Source: Ailurus styani (taxonomy: Eukaryota > Chordata > Mammalia > Carnivora > Ailuridae). From it: a stretch of 64,000 nucleotides of DNA. Shown in pieces: positions 33,712 to 43,880 of the stretch. The translations under genes were made by a program, and so were the position numbers. The stretch spans positions 702,879 through 766,878 of the forward strand of contig LNAC01000109.1 in NCBI GenBank assembly GCA_002007465.1. The letters run 5' to 3'. The notes below the pieces were generated by a model. That model worked only from the letters and a program-made list of their open reading frames with translations. It was not told the DNA's origin and did no database searches. Every line of letters starts with the position of its first letter. The first letter of the stretch is position 1.

Positions 33712-33945
33712 GTGGTTCTCAAAGTGTGCTCCCTGGAATAGCAGTGGGAGCTGCAGCAGAGAACTTGCTAGAAATGTAAATTCTTAGGCTATTGAATCAG
33801 AAACTCTTGGGGCGGGGCCCAGTATCCCATGGTTGAGTCAGGTGCTGCTGATGTGAGCTCAAATCAGGGACCTGTCCCTCTTCACAAACCTCTACTGGGA
33901 CACGTCTCAGGCCGTGTTAAAATCACTTGCCTCCACGTAGGAGGA
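33712..33945 (+). mobile_element. MER5-like hAT (Charlie-type) DNA transposon fossil
   Basis: Left end 'CAGTGGTTCTCAAAGTGTGC', internal 'TTAGGCTATTGAATCAGAAA' and 'GGGGCGGGGCCCAGTATCCC' match the MER5 consensus order. The right terminal repeat is eroded. Confidence 0.8.
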
Positions 33946-34074
33946 CATCCTCCAAGAGTTAGCACTTAGCCAAGCCACACTAGTTTTCTTTTCTGTGTCC
34001 TAACTTCCCTCATCTGTAAAAAATGGGCATAACTACATTACCTTGCAGGAATGCTTAAAAATCAGAAATAATCA

Positions 34075-34282
34075 GGGGCGCCTGGATGGCTCAGTCAGTG
34101 AAGCGTCAGACTCTTGATTTCAGTTCAGGTCATGATCTCAGGGTCGTGAGATCGAACCCCACATTGGGGGACTCTGTGCTGGGTGTGGAGCCTGTTTAAG
34201 ATTCTCTTTCCTTCTCCCTTTGCATCTGACCCTACTCATGCTCATGCTCTCTCTCTAAAAATAAATAATAAATAAATAACAA
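34075..34282 (+). mobile_element. CAN-SINE, full length
   Basis: GGGGCGCCTGGATGGCTCAG head. The target duplication AAATCAGAAATAATCA (34059-34074) / AAATTAGAAATAATCA (34283-34298) has one mismatch. The tail is a (AATAAATA)n variant. Confidence 0.95.
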
Positions 34283-34298
34283 AAATTAGAAATAATCA

Positions 34299-34835
34299 AT
34301 ACGCAATGTGACATATAGTATCCCAAATGCAAATTTACTCCTGACCCCTCCACCCCCAACTCCAAATGTTTGTTCACGATTGCCTAGCATAGTGGTTGTT
34401 CTTGACAATTTCCCACTGCCTTGCACACGAGACCCATGATCTGGGTTCAGCCCATGAGCCTGGTTCTGACCCTGTGGAAACGCCTGGATGATGGGATTAG
34501 TGCAGGCCTGGTGGCCACAGCTCTGTGATGTCTGCAGCTCAGACGCCTGGGCTGGTGCTCAGTGCAGCTTTGCGGGCCTGGAGAGCCGCCCTTGTTTGGG
34601 GGTGCCCATGATAAATGTGGAGGAGCATGCAGTAATCGGGGAAGACTTGCCCTAAGTGAGCTGCGGGCTTAAACAGATGAAAGAGATGTGGGATTCACGG
34701 GGGCAGAGAGGAGTCAGTAAATATCCCAGAGAGGAGAGCAGCCTGAACAACCCCATTATGCTCTCTTATAGGGCTTTTTTCCTCTTTCATAGAGCTTTTG
34801 CAAAGTAAATTATTATTTACTTAATGTTGGCTTCC
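34299..34835. other. non-repeat stretch, nothing identified
   Basis: No gene or repeat is recognised between the SINE and the L2 3' end. Confidence 0.4.
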
Positions 34836-34974
34836 GTCTCATTCCATACATGCTAGTAAGGCAGGAGTCACGTCTGATTTTCCCATTATTTTATCCTGAG
34901 CATCTAGACCTGGGCCTGGCATGTGGTAGGTTCTCAATGTATGTCTTCAATATTCACCTCAATGAACATTTTTG
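34836..34974 (+). mobile_element. L2 3' end, sense
   Basis: 'AAGGCAGGAGTCACGTCTGA' and 'GACCTGGGCCTGGCATGTGG' followed by 'TAGGTTCTCAATG' are the L2 3' UTR end. Confidence 0.8.
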
Positions 34975-34987
34975 AAACAAAGGAATT

Positions 34988-35180
34988 GGGGCACCTGGGT
35001 GTCTCAGTAGGTTAAGCATCTGCCTTCGGCTCAGGTCATGATCCTGGAATCCTGGAATTAAGTCCCGTGTTGGGCTCCCTGATCAGCAGGGTGTCTGCTT
35101 CTCCCTCTGCCCCTCACCCCACTCTCATACTCTCCCTTTCTCTCTCTCAAATAAAATAAATAAAATCTTAAAAAAAAAAG
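34988..35180 (+). mobile_element. CAN-SINE, full length
   Basis: GGGGCACCTGGGTGTCTCAG head. The target duplication AAACAAAGGAATT (34975-34987) / AAATAAAGGAATT (35181-35193) has one mismatch. Confidence 0.94.
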
Positions 35181-35199
35181 AAATAAAGGAATTAGTGTG

Positions 35200-36300
35200 A
35201 TCTCCTTGATGTATAATCAAGAGACTGGGTGGGCTGACACAGGTCTATGTTGGAGGAGCCACAGAAGACGATGAGGTAAGGTGGAGACAAATTCTAGAAG
35301 GGTATGAAATTTTCACTGAAAAATGTGGACTTGACACCATAGTCCAAAGAGAATTGTGAGTTCCTAGGAAAAAGAGCTATTTCTTGCTCACTTAGCCCAT
35401 TTATTGAGTACCTGGACCAGACATCATGTGAAGCTAAAGCAGGGGCATGTCTGCCTCTGAGGACATCAGTGTTGGGGTGGGGACAAGGGTTGGCTGCGTA
35501 CATAAGCAGGGATGGCAGAGGACAGGAGCGATGAGTGCCATGTGGAACAAATAGGCATCAGGACAAAAGGAGTGGGAAGAGAAGATTACAACATTCTCCT
35601 GGGGGACACAGAAGTGTTCTGGGGAGCCCAGTGCTGCAACCAGATAGGGATGAGAAGGACCATCCATGTAAGGACAACCGATGTTGGCATTGGGGAAGCA
35701 GGAGAGGGCAGCTGGTTAAATGTGGTCACTCATCTTTGCCTCCCCCACAATACCGAGCAAGATGTATCACACATTGCTGGTATACAGTGAGCATACTGTC
35801 CGTTGGGTGATAGCCGTCCGTCCTTAAGCATGGGACTATCGGGGTGTTGGGGGGAGACTATGAACATGTAATAGGCAACTTCTTCAGAACTACAGCTAAT
35901 TTCCACCAACCCCAGTTTCGGGGGGGTGGGGGATTGTAATGATTTGCATATTTGTCCTTCCCTCCCACCAGCTCGTTGAGGTCATAGAGTCGATCATACT
36001 CAGTCCTCTGTCCAAGCAGTTGTCAACTAGAAAGCACTCATTATGACATTAGTTAGCAAGATTATAAGCAGGGGAAATGAGAAACAGTTTCAGTAATCCA
36101 GGCAAGAAGTGACAACGGTCTGGGCTAGGGGGGCATTTGGAAAGGATGGAATGTGGGAGACCGATGTCAAATACACTGAAGTGGTCAACTATAAAGGACT
36201 TTGTGATGGATGAGGGGTGAGGGGTGAGGGGGAGGAAGGGATTAGGAATCAGAAGGACTCAGGCAAAGTAGCAGGTGACAGGTGACCCTTTGCAAACAGA
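35200..36300 (-). mobile_element. patches of antisense L2 in otherwise unassigned DNA
   Basis: 'CCCATTTATTGAGTACCTGG' (35397) is an antisense L2 3' end, and 'GTTTCAGTAATCCAGGCAAG' (36088) is antisense L2 ORF2. The DNA between is too diverged to place. Overlapping plus frames at 35512-35810 fall in this area and are not called. Confidence 0.5.
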
Positions 36301-36374
36301 GGAGGAGAATCATGTTTGAAGAAGCACAGCTCAAGTCCTGCTTTGGACACATTGTGTTTCATAAACCAATGCAA

Positions 36375-36451
36375 TTTTGAAGTAACAATGTTTTTGTTGT
36401 TGTTGTTGTTGTTGTTGTTTTGATTTTTTGTTTTTTGAAGTAACAATGTTT
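36375..36451 (-). mobile_element. tail-only retro-insertion: T-rich (TTG)n tract between 19-bp direct repeats
   Basis: The exact 19-bp repeat TTTTGAAGTAACAATGTTT occurs at 36375-36393 and 36433-36451. Between them lie 39 bp of T-rich DNA ((TTG)n then TTTTGATTTTTTG). This is what a target-primed insertion of little more than a poly(A) tail would leave on the minus strand. The alternative is a local tandem duplication with microsatellite growth. Confidence 0.65.
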
Positions 36452-36579
36452 AAAAATACGTTGGATTTGCAGGTATATGCTCAGAGACAAGCCTTAGCTA
36501 GGTTGTCTAATGAGTTCCGAATCAACAGAGGGATGGATGGAGACAAGGAAAGACACAAAATTTCCCATATTCTATCTAA

Positions 36580-36900
36580 CATTAGCCATTTCTGACTTTT
36601 GCTGTCTGGATGATTATAAAGTGGTATCCCAATGTTGTTCTAATTTTCGTTTATTTGATTCCTGGTGAGCTCGATGAGCCTTTGTTCATAGACTTGATAC
36701 TTACAAGGGCTTCCTCTTCTGTGAATTGCCTTGGGATAGCTTTGGCCCATTTTTCTATTGGCTTTTCTCATCTTTGTGTGTTGGTTTGATGGATTTCTTT
36801 GTATATTCTAGAAATTATTCCCTTGACTGTTTTAGGCTTTGGAAATATCTTCCCCCAGTCTGCCATCTATTAAATTTTTATTTGAAATTCCTAGTCCATG
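36580..36900 (-). mobile_element. L1 fragment, antisense
   Basis: 'GCCCATTTTTCTATTGGCTT', 'GGATTTCTTTGTATATTCTA' and 'AATATCTTCCCCCAGTCTGC' are antisense L1 3' region words. Confidence 0.8.
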
Positions 36901-37399
36901 CAAGGGAAAGGAATACATTAACTGGGCCCCAGAAATAGCATAGAAGACACATAATTCGAAGTAAGAGAATGAGCTGGATACTGGACATGTTGACTGAGGA
37001 GGGGGAGGACCTTGATAGGCTGATCCAGAAGGGGGAGACATGCCTCTAGGCATTGTCAGAAAAACCCAGGTGTGGGTGGGGGGGTCCTAGGGAGCAAGAG
37101 TTACATGAATGAGATGTTCATGGTAACAGAAAGCTGGGAGTGGGGCCAGGGGTGTGTCACACCACAGTGTACAGAGCAGCAAACGTTGCCAGGCCTTGAC
37201 CTTCATCTCACAGTGACTGACATCAAGCAGAGGAGAGACGCCCTGTAGCAAGCAGAGTCTGGAAATGACATGGAAGGGGCTTAGAGCAGGAATGGACTGG
37301 GGCCGGGAGATCCATAGGAAATTTGACAATAGGGTAGTGTGATTTATCAACTGGTCTAGGCTGTGGTATCCAGTTCTGTAATCACACACTCATGAAGGT
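36901..37399. other. non-repeat stretch, nothing identified
   Basis: A 100-codon minus frame (37087-37389) has no recognised domain. Nothing else was seen. Confidence 0.4.
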
Positions 37400-37985
37400 G
37401 TTGCTGTTAGGGTATCTGGTCCATCTGGTTAGCATCTACAATAAGGTGACTTTAAAGTAAAGGGGATTACCTTAGACATTGTGGGTGGGCCTCATCTAAT
37501 CAGTTGAAGGTCTTAGACCAAAACTGAAGTTTCCCGGAGAAGAAATTCTGCTTCAAGACTGTTAACATAGAAATCCTGCATGTCAGCACACCTGGGTGGC
37601 TCAGTCAGTTAAGTGTCTGACTAGTAATTTTGGCTCAGGGTCGTGAGATGGAGCCCCACATCAGGCACCGCACTGGGTATGGAACCTGCTTAAGATTCGT
37701 TCTCTCTCCCTCTCCTTCTGCCCCTCCCTACCCTTGCTTGGGCTCTCTCCCTCTCTCTAAAAAAAAAAAAAGAAGAAGAAAGAAAGGAATCCTGCCTGCT
37801 TTCAGCCTGTCCTACAGATTACAAACTTGCCAGCCCTCACAATTACATTGTATTTGCAATATATTATATTTTTGGAATAACATATTGCAATATATAAATG
37901 CAGTAAATTATATATTTACTATAAATATATAAATGAGTATATCTCCTATTTTTCTATTGTTCTGAAGAACCCTGAATGATTGATA
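37400..37985 (+). mobile_element. ancient interspersed repeat (same family as 2629-3148), split by a SINE
   Basis: 'GTGGGTGGGCCTCATCTAAT', 'CAGTTGAAGGTCTTAGACCA', 'AACTTGCCAGCCCTCACAAT' and the terminal 'CTGAAGAACCCTGAATGATT' are in consensus order on both sides of the SINE. An AT-rich expansion sits at 37860-37935. Confidence 0.65.
37587..37787 (+). mobile_element. CAN-SINE inserted in the ancient repeat
   Basis: 'CACACCTGGGTGGCTCAGTC' head; the tail is A12 then GAAGAAGAAAGAAA. Flanks AAATCCTGCATGTCAG (37571-37586) and GAATCCTGCCTGCTTTCAG (from 37788) are recognisable as a diverged target duplication. Confidence 0.9.
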
Positions 37986-38710
37986 CTAGAGGTAAGTTAT
38001 GATCGAAACATTTTGCACCTGCCTCTCCTTAGTTTAAACCAAACTAACCAAGCAAACAAACAGAAAGAACACCCACTTCAATACATGCATATTTATTTAT
38101 TTATAAATTCCTTACATGGATCCAAGTACCAATACACTATGTATTTTACAAGACACAAAAATAGAAGACTTTTAAAGAATGAACTATAAAAAGACCTGGA
38201 CATCAAAGTTGTCCCATTTTCTTCCTACACCCACACAGACACATCCTCATTCATCCTTGGGAACCAGCTGGCCACGGGGAGGGATGGCAGGATTCAACCA
38301 CAGTGTCCTGAGGACAGAACTCGGATACGCTGAGACAAGGGACTAGACCAGTTAGTCTAAACCCATTCGGCATCAACTTATCTGTATTTAAAACCAAAAG
38401 GTTTCTGAACAATATAGCTTTTCTATGCATTTTTGTAATTCGCCTCAAAATTGTTAGGGTACGCATACTATCAAAATTCCGGACATCTGAAAATAACCAG
38501 ACTTTTAGACTTTTTAAGCCAAATGCCAGATTTATGTCAAGATTATTGGTTTGCAGTAATACCCGGCATTGGAAGGCTGATCTAGTTTCCAAAGCAGTGT
38601 CTTAGGGCTTGACACAACATAGCCTCACAGATTGGAGGTGGAAAAGGTTAGGATGAGGTTTCCCTTTTTGCAGATGGGTATTGTTGATAGTGAAAAAAAA
38701 AAAGTCAACA
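37986..38710. other. repeat-free stretch with a 113-codon minus-strand frame
   Basis: On the minus strand a frame runs 38592 to 38251 (starts METRSAFQCRV) followed by AT-rich DNA with overlapping AATAAATAAATAT polyadenylation-like words near 38090. The layout is reminiscent of a terminal exon plus 3' UTR, but the protein resembles nothing I know and codon bias cannot be judged. It is kept as an unexplained frame, not a gene. Confidence 0.2.
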
Positions 38711-38730
38711 TCTTAGAAACAGAAAATAAA

Positions 38731-38884
38731 GGGACACCTGGGTGGCTCAGTCGGTTAAGCATCTAACTCTTGATTTCGGCTCAGGTCATGATTTCAAGGT
38801 CAAGAGATCAAACCCCGAGTCAGGCTCAGTACTGTGTGGAGGCTGCTTGAGATTTAATCTCTCCCTCTGTCCCTCCCTACCCTG

Positions 38885-38916
<32 letters not shown>

Positions 38917-38955
38917 GTCTCTCCAAAAAAAAAAAGAAAGAAAAAGAAAAAAAAG
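38731..38955 (+). mobile_element. CAN-SINE nested in L1 (upstream copy)
   Basis: GGGACACCTGGGTGGCTCAG head, pure (CT)n stretch 38882-38922, A/G-rich tail without AATAAA. It belongs to the 'ACTCTTGATTTCGGCTCAGG' subfamily. The target duplication is blurred by the A-rich flanks. Confidence 0.92.
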
Positions 38956-39118
38956 GTAGAACAGTGGCCACCAGAGGCTGGTGGGGGTTGGGGGTTCAAT
39001 AGGAACAGAGCTTCGGTTTTGCAAGATGGAAAAGTGGAAAAATTCTAGCAATCTGTTGTGGGACAATATGCATATAGGTAACACTACTGCCTTTTACACT
39101 TTAAAATGGCTATGAAGG

Positions 39119-39314
39119 GGGGCGCCTGGGTGGCTCAGTCGTTAAGCGTCTGCCTTCGGCTCAGGTCATGATCCCAGGGTCCTGGGATCGAGCCCCACAT
39201 CAGGCTCCCTGCTCAGCAGGAAGCCTGCTTCTCCCTCTCCCACTCCCCCTGCTTGTGTTCCCTCTCTCACTGTGTCTCTCTCTGTCAAATAAATAAATAA
39301 ATAAAATCTTTTAA
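39119..39314 (+). mobile_element. CAN-SINE nested in L1 (downstream copy)
   Basis: GGGGCGCCTGGGTGGCTCAG head, AATAAATAAATAAATAAAATC tail. The target duplication AAAATGGCTATGAAGG (39103-39118) / AAAATGGTTATGATGG (39315-39330) has two mismatches. Confidence 0.95.
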
Positions 39315-39382
39315 AAAATGGTTATGATGGTACATTTATTTAATATGTTTTTCACCAGGAGTCATTATTAATTAAAAAAAAA

Positions 39383-40217
39383 AAACCCACCAACCAGGGT
39401 CTGAGGAGGTTCCAGAACTCGAGGTGACCTCTTCAGTAAGCAGATAGATTCAGACCAGTTTTCAGGTCTTTTGAGGCCCAGCCCAGCATTCCTCCCATGC
39501 TACAGACTATACTGTATATGACTAGGAGTTTTCCACCCTTTTTTGCTTGGGGCAGTGGACATTTGGAGGAATCAAGACTTGGCCTTGAGATAACAGATAC
39601 TTAAGTAGATTCCAAATATTTCTTGTTTTAATCCTTCATGTACAACATTGACTTTTCTAATCAATCGCTAAAATAAATCTCAAGGATTTGCCGGATTATT
39701 TGTGAAATGCAGCCAGGGTGTGCTTCACCTTATCAGTCAGCAAACAGGTACCTAAACTAAAAGGGAAAGTCGGGGGAGAGTAAGTCCCCACGCCTGGCCC
39801 TCATCCAGGTCTGCGATTTCACTTTCAAATGACAAACCAAGGACACGCGGGAATTAAGTCGCCGGGGAAACTCCAAAGTCACGCCATTGGAGCAGAAGAT
39901 GAAAAGGGGGCAGATTCATGAGCACACAGCACACTTAGTAAGTATATCAGGCACAGGCGGGAGGCCTCCAGGTGCAAAGCTCCAGGAGGCTACTGGCCGG
40001 GAGGCAGGAGCTCAGAGGAGGCTGCTTGCAAGCTGTTCTGTCTGCTGGGCTGAGTCGGGTCAGCAAGTCCTGAGCATCCCTGGGAAATAGGTCTCTCGTT
40101 GGGACCCCTGGAAAAGTTTTGCCATTTCAAGCCACTTCTCCCAGGATCAGATAAAATGTTCATTGAGCCCATTCCACCAACAGAGTGAGAGAGAGAGAAG
40201 ATCTTAAAATACCCATT
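39383..40217. other. repeat-free stretch, candidate regulatory DNA in the middle
   Basis: No repeat recognised. 39600-39770 is AT-rich with words such as 'TCTAATCAATCGCTAAAATA' and 'CACCTTATCAGTCAGCAAAC' (GATA-like) and may be a conserved element. Nothing coding was seen. Confidence 0.3.
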
Positions 40218-40593
40218 GTATCAGGCTGCCAGAGTTCTCGTAACCAAATATTGTAGACGTGGGGGTTTACACAATATGCATGTATGTCTCACCATTCTGG
40301 ACACTAGAAGTCCAAGGTCAAGGTGCTGGCAGGTTTTGTTTCTCCTGAGGCCTCTCCTTGGTATGCAGGTGGCCAACTTCTCACATGGCCTTTCCTTCGT
40401 GTGTACACAGACAGAAAGCACACCGGTGTGTCTTCCTCTTCTTGGACAACCGTGCTGTTGGATTAGGGCCTCCCCCTCATGACCTCATTTAACCCTAAAT
40501 ACCTCCTTAAAGGCCCCATCTCCAAATACAGTCACATTGGGGGTTAGGGCTTCAATACTGAAACATTGTAGGGACGTAATTTGGTCCCTAACA
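40218..40593 (-). mobile_element. MaLR-type LTR, antisense
   Basis: 'CCATTCTGGACACTAGAAGT', 'CAAGGTCAAGGTGCTGGCAG', 'GACCTCATTTAACCCTAAAT' and 'CAAATACAGTCACATTGGGG' run through the reverse complement of a MaLR LTR. It is nearly complete and solo. Confidence 0.85.
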
Positions 40594-41099
40594 CTCACTT
40601 TTGCTTTTCTTCTCTGCTGTTAGCTGTACATGCATTTCAGGAATCAATCTAGGTTCAGCTGTGGTGCCTTGAAACAAACGTAGAAGTTTGTCTACAGTGT
40701 TCACCTCTGAGGAAGAATCCAGAGAGGCTCTTTTGACCTATCGGTGACCCGTAGTCCTTAATGTTCCAGTGACTAAGGGAAATAGGACATAGGCATAAAG
40801 ACTGATAGTTTCTAGAGACAGCTCCCAAATATTTTGGAAGAATAGAAAAAATTGCAGTCAGGGAGACAGAGGGTAAGACATTCAAAATCTCTGCTGTCAC
40901 TGGACGAATCAAACCAGCTGATGTCTCTCTCATCTTCACTCCTCTGCCAGCTTTGCATCTGATTGACTAGAATGTAGCTAGATTGATGACAGCTCTATAC
41001 TAACCTGTTTGTATAGAACATGGACCAGGGTACAAACACAGTGCTTCTTCTTAAGGGCCCAGTGGGAGCTCTGGTTACCTGTCTGCCAGTCACTCCCCC
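40594..41099. other. non-repeat stretch, nothing identified
   Basis: A 94-codon minus frame (40655-40939) lacks any recognised motif. Confidence 0.4.
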
Positions 41100-41298
41100 G
41101 ACACACGCATGCACACACACACATGCATACATACATGTTCACACGCACACATACATACATGCACACATGCATGCATGCACTCGCATGCACACCCATATGC
41201 ACACGCCCACATGCATGCACACATACACACCCCCACACACATAAGTATACACATGTGTGCACGTGTGCACACACACACACACACACATACACACACAC
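41100..41298 (+). repeat. compound CA/CATG-rich microsatellite, about 200 bp
   Basis: Alternating purine-pyrimidine DNA (ACAC, ATGCATGC, ACATACAT) throughout. Open frames on both strands here (up to 143 codons at 40978-41409 minus) exist only because the repeat lacks stop codons. Confidence 0.95.
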
Positions 41299-41575
41299 TT
41301 CCTCTCCTGGGAGCAATGGTGTACTGGAACCTGAGGAAGTCAGGTCACTGACCAGAACTGATCTAACATGATATCCCCCTCGTCCTTGCAAGTGTTTTGT
41401 GACTGTCATTCAGAATCGTGACTGAAATCAAACCTCAAGACTTCTGTCTGAAACTTTGGAGTTTGGAGCTTAAGAAGAGAAGATGTCTCAGTGTTGTAAT
41501 TCTGCTTCAGAAAGGAAGGGTTCTTGGCCCCTATCCTCAGATATCCGTGTGCTCCACGTAGCCACCTGTCGCCTT
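41299..41575. other. non-repeat stretch, nothing identified
   Basis: No gene or repeat recognised. Confidence 0.4.
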
Positions 41576-42205
41576 GCTCATCCGTTCAACCAATATTTAC
41601 TGAATGCTGGCACTGGGGATGCAGAAATGAATAAGGTGGAGGCCCCACTCCTGGCTCAGAGTCAAGTACGGGACACAGTCTCACAAACAGAGCAAAGAGG
41701 GATGAACCAGGTCTTGGGTGATGAATAGGATTGTTTCAGGCTGAGGGAAGAGGGCAGGACATTAAGACAGGGAAAGCAGAATGAACACAAAGGCGCTGAG
41801 TGTGGGAACCGAGGAGAGGATGTGAGGTCTGAGTGCCCACGTCTGTAGACGGGCAGCAGGGAGCAGAGCTGGAGGTGGAAGGAGGGCCCAGATCAAGAGG
41901 CATTACCGTTGGCCGTGCTGTGACATCCAGGTCTTGACTCATAAGCAGTGGCAAGAAGATGGAAGCTGTTGAGCATAGAATAATCATCGGGGATCTCTCT
42001 TGATCTAGAGTTAGATTTTAAACATCACCTCTATGTACTGTAGAAGCAATGGAAATTGCTCAAAGATTATTGCAAGAGCCCAGACAGAACAGGATGAGGG
42101 TCTGGACAGAGACCACGTAAGGAAGATGGAGAAAACAGACATGATTCTAGAAATTTCAGAGATAGACACTGCAGGACTTGGGGACTGAGCAGGGGAGCTG
42201 GGGTG
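41576..42205 (-). mobile_element. antisense L2, long fragment
   Basis: 'CAACCAATATTTACTGAATG' and 'CACTGGGGATGCAGAAATGA' (3' end, antisense), then 'GAACACAAAGGCGCTGAG', 'GGAAATTGCTCAAAGATTAT' and 'AAGAGCCCAGACAGAACA' in antisense ORF2 order. The frames on both strands here are LINE-derived or chance. Confidence 0.7.
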
Positions 42206-42780
42206 GCAGAAGGGGCTTGACTCCACAGTGGGACCCATGGACACAGGCAGGAGGACACCGGAGATGCCCAGTGACACAGCCAGCATCCCCCCAACTATTA
42301 CATTAAGCCACCCAAAATTGCCAACATCAACCCATAGAACATGTCAATTGCATGTGGTTCAGCCTAATCATCAAAAAGTAAGGCCACTCAAACCTACGAC
42401 AGTCTGGAAAAGGCAAAACGAGGGAGGAAATAATATCAGTGGTTCCCAGGGGTTATGGTGGAGTTAGGGATGAACAGGTGGAACGTAGAGGATTTTTTAG
42501 GGCAATGAAACTACTCCGAATGACGGATACACAATATTATCCATTTGTCCAAACCCATACAATGTCCAACACCAAGAGCAAACCCTCCAGTCATTTATGG
42601 ACTTGGGGTGGCAGTGATGTGTCCAGGTAGGCTCCCCAGTTCAACGCAGGTACCACCCTGGTGGGGGATGTCCAGAGCAGAGGAAAGTTACTCATGCACA
42701 GAGAGTACACAGATGACCTCGGTCCCTTCTGTCCGACTTTCTGTGAACCTAAAACTGCTGTAAAAAAACGAAGTGTGTTG
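42206..42780 (+). mobile_element. old L1 3' UTR, sense
   Basis: 'CAGTGGTTCCCAGGGGTTAT', 'GGGTGGCAGTGATGTGTCCA', 'TACCACCCTGGTGGGGGATG' and 'GTGAACCTAAAACTGCTGTA' give an L1M-type 3' UTR to its A-rich end near 42770. The part before about 42355 is weakly supported. Confidence 0.8.
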
Positions 42781-42792
42781 ATTTTAATTTTG

Positions 42793-43178
42793 TTTTCCTT
42801 TTCATTTAAAAATTTTTTATTATAGTATGTTAATCATCATACAGTACATCGTTAATTTTTGACGTAGCATTCCGTGATTCACTGTTTGCATATCACACCT
42901 GGGACTCCATGCAATACGTGCCCTCCTTATTCCTATCACCGGGCTCACCCCTCCCGCTACCTCTGCCCCTCAAAAGCCCTGTTTGTTTCCCGGAGTCCAT
43001 AGACTCTCATGGTTAGTGTCCCCCTCTGATTTCCCTCCCTTCATTTTTCCCTTCCTTCTCCTAATGTCCTCCATGCTATTCCTTATGTTCCACATGTAAG
43101 TGAAACCATATGATAAATATCTTTCTCTGCTTGACTTGCTTTACTTAGCATAATCTCCTCGAGGTCCATCCATGTAGG
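42793..43178 (-). mobile_element. carnivore L1 3' UTR, antisense
   Basis: 'ATGTTAATCATCATACAGTA', 'CTCCATGCAATACGTGCCCT', 'CACCGGGCTCACCCCTCCCG' and 'AGTCCATAGACTCTCATGGT' are hallmark antisense words of the carnivore L1 3' UTR, ending in '...GGTCCATCCATGTA'. It abuts the older L1 tail at 42780. Confidence 0.9.
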
Positions 43179-43653
43179 ATTCAGACTCGAATCCAGCTCT
43201 GCTAAACCCAGATATTTTCCTTCCTGCAACATTGTCCGAGATTGAACATTTTCTAAAGCACTTTCAGTCTTGGGAAGCCAATCTGCTAGTTCTCATTACA
43301 TTGTCACTCAAGACATTAGCCCTTGAAGGATGTATCTTGGAAAGAACAATGTATTAAGGGTTGGGCAGCCTTGCTGAGAGGAAGAAGAAAAATGTAACGT
43401 CCATCTCGGCTTACAAACTTTGTGAAGACGTGAACGCCCCCGACTCAGGTATTCCAGACCTTCCTCATGCCTGCCCCCACCTGTTCCCCATTGGTTCCCT
43501 GGAGGCCATGGGGTATGGTTTCCTCCCCCACCTTCCCTTCAATCTGACCCTGTCTTTCCTAGAGTCCCTCATGCTTCACGAACTCACATCCTGACTTATC
43601 ATCTCACCCACAGAATCCAAAAGGTAAACCTTACTGAGACCATGGTTCACTAT
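43179..43653. other. non-repeat stretch, nothing identified
   Basis: A 77-codon frame (43361-43594) has no recognised feature. Confidence 0.4.
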
Positions 43654-43670
43654 AAAAATACCATAGGGAG

Positions 43671-43863
43671 GGGCACCTGGGTGGCTCAGTTGGTTAAGCG
43701 ACTGCCTTTGGCTCAGGTCATGGTCCTGGAGTCCCAGGATCAAGTCCCACATCGGGCTCTCTGCTCAGCAGGGAGTCTGCTTCTCCCTCTGACCTTCTCC
43801 CCTCTCATGTTCTCTCTCTCTCATTCTTTCTCTCACACATAAATAAATAAAAAATCATTTTAA
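43671..43863 (+). mobile_element. CAN-SINE, full length
   Basis: GGGGCACCTGGGTGGCTCAG head. The 17-bp target duplication AAAAATACCATAGGGAG (43654-43670) / AAAAATGCCATAGGGAG (43864-43880) has one mismatch. Confidence 0.95.
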
Positions 43864-43880
43864 AAAAATGCCATAGGGAG

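Larger units (their letters stand above)
38711..39382 (+). mobile_element. L1 3' UTR carrying two nested SINEs
   Basis: 'CTTAGAAACAGAAAATAAA' before the first SINE, 'GTAGAACAGTGGCCACCAGA' and 'GGTTTTGCAAGATGGAAAAG' between them, and 'TGATGGTACATTTATTTAAT' with an A tail after the second form one continuous L1 3' UTR. The remnant ends in A11 at about 39375. Confidence 0.85.

Noticed and set aside
40978..41409. Frames of up to 143 codons, His/Thr- or Cys/Val-rich
   Set aside because: Produced by the CA/TG microsatellite, which lacks stop codons in several phases.
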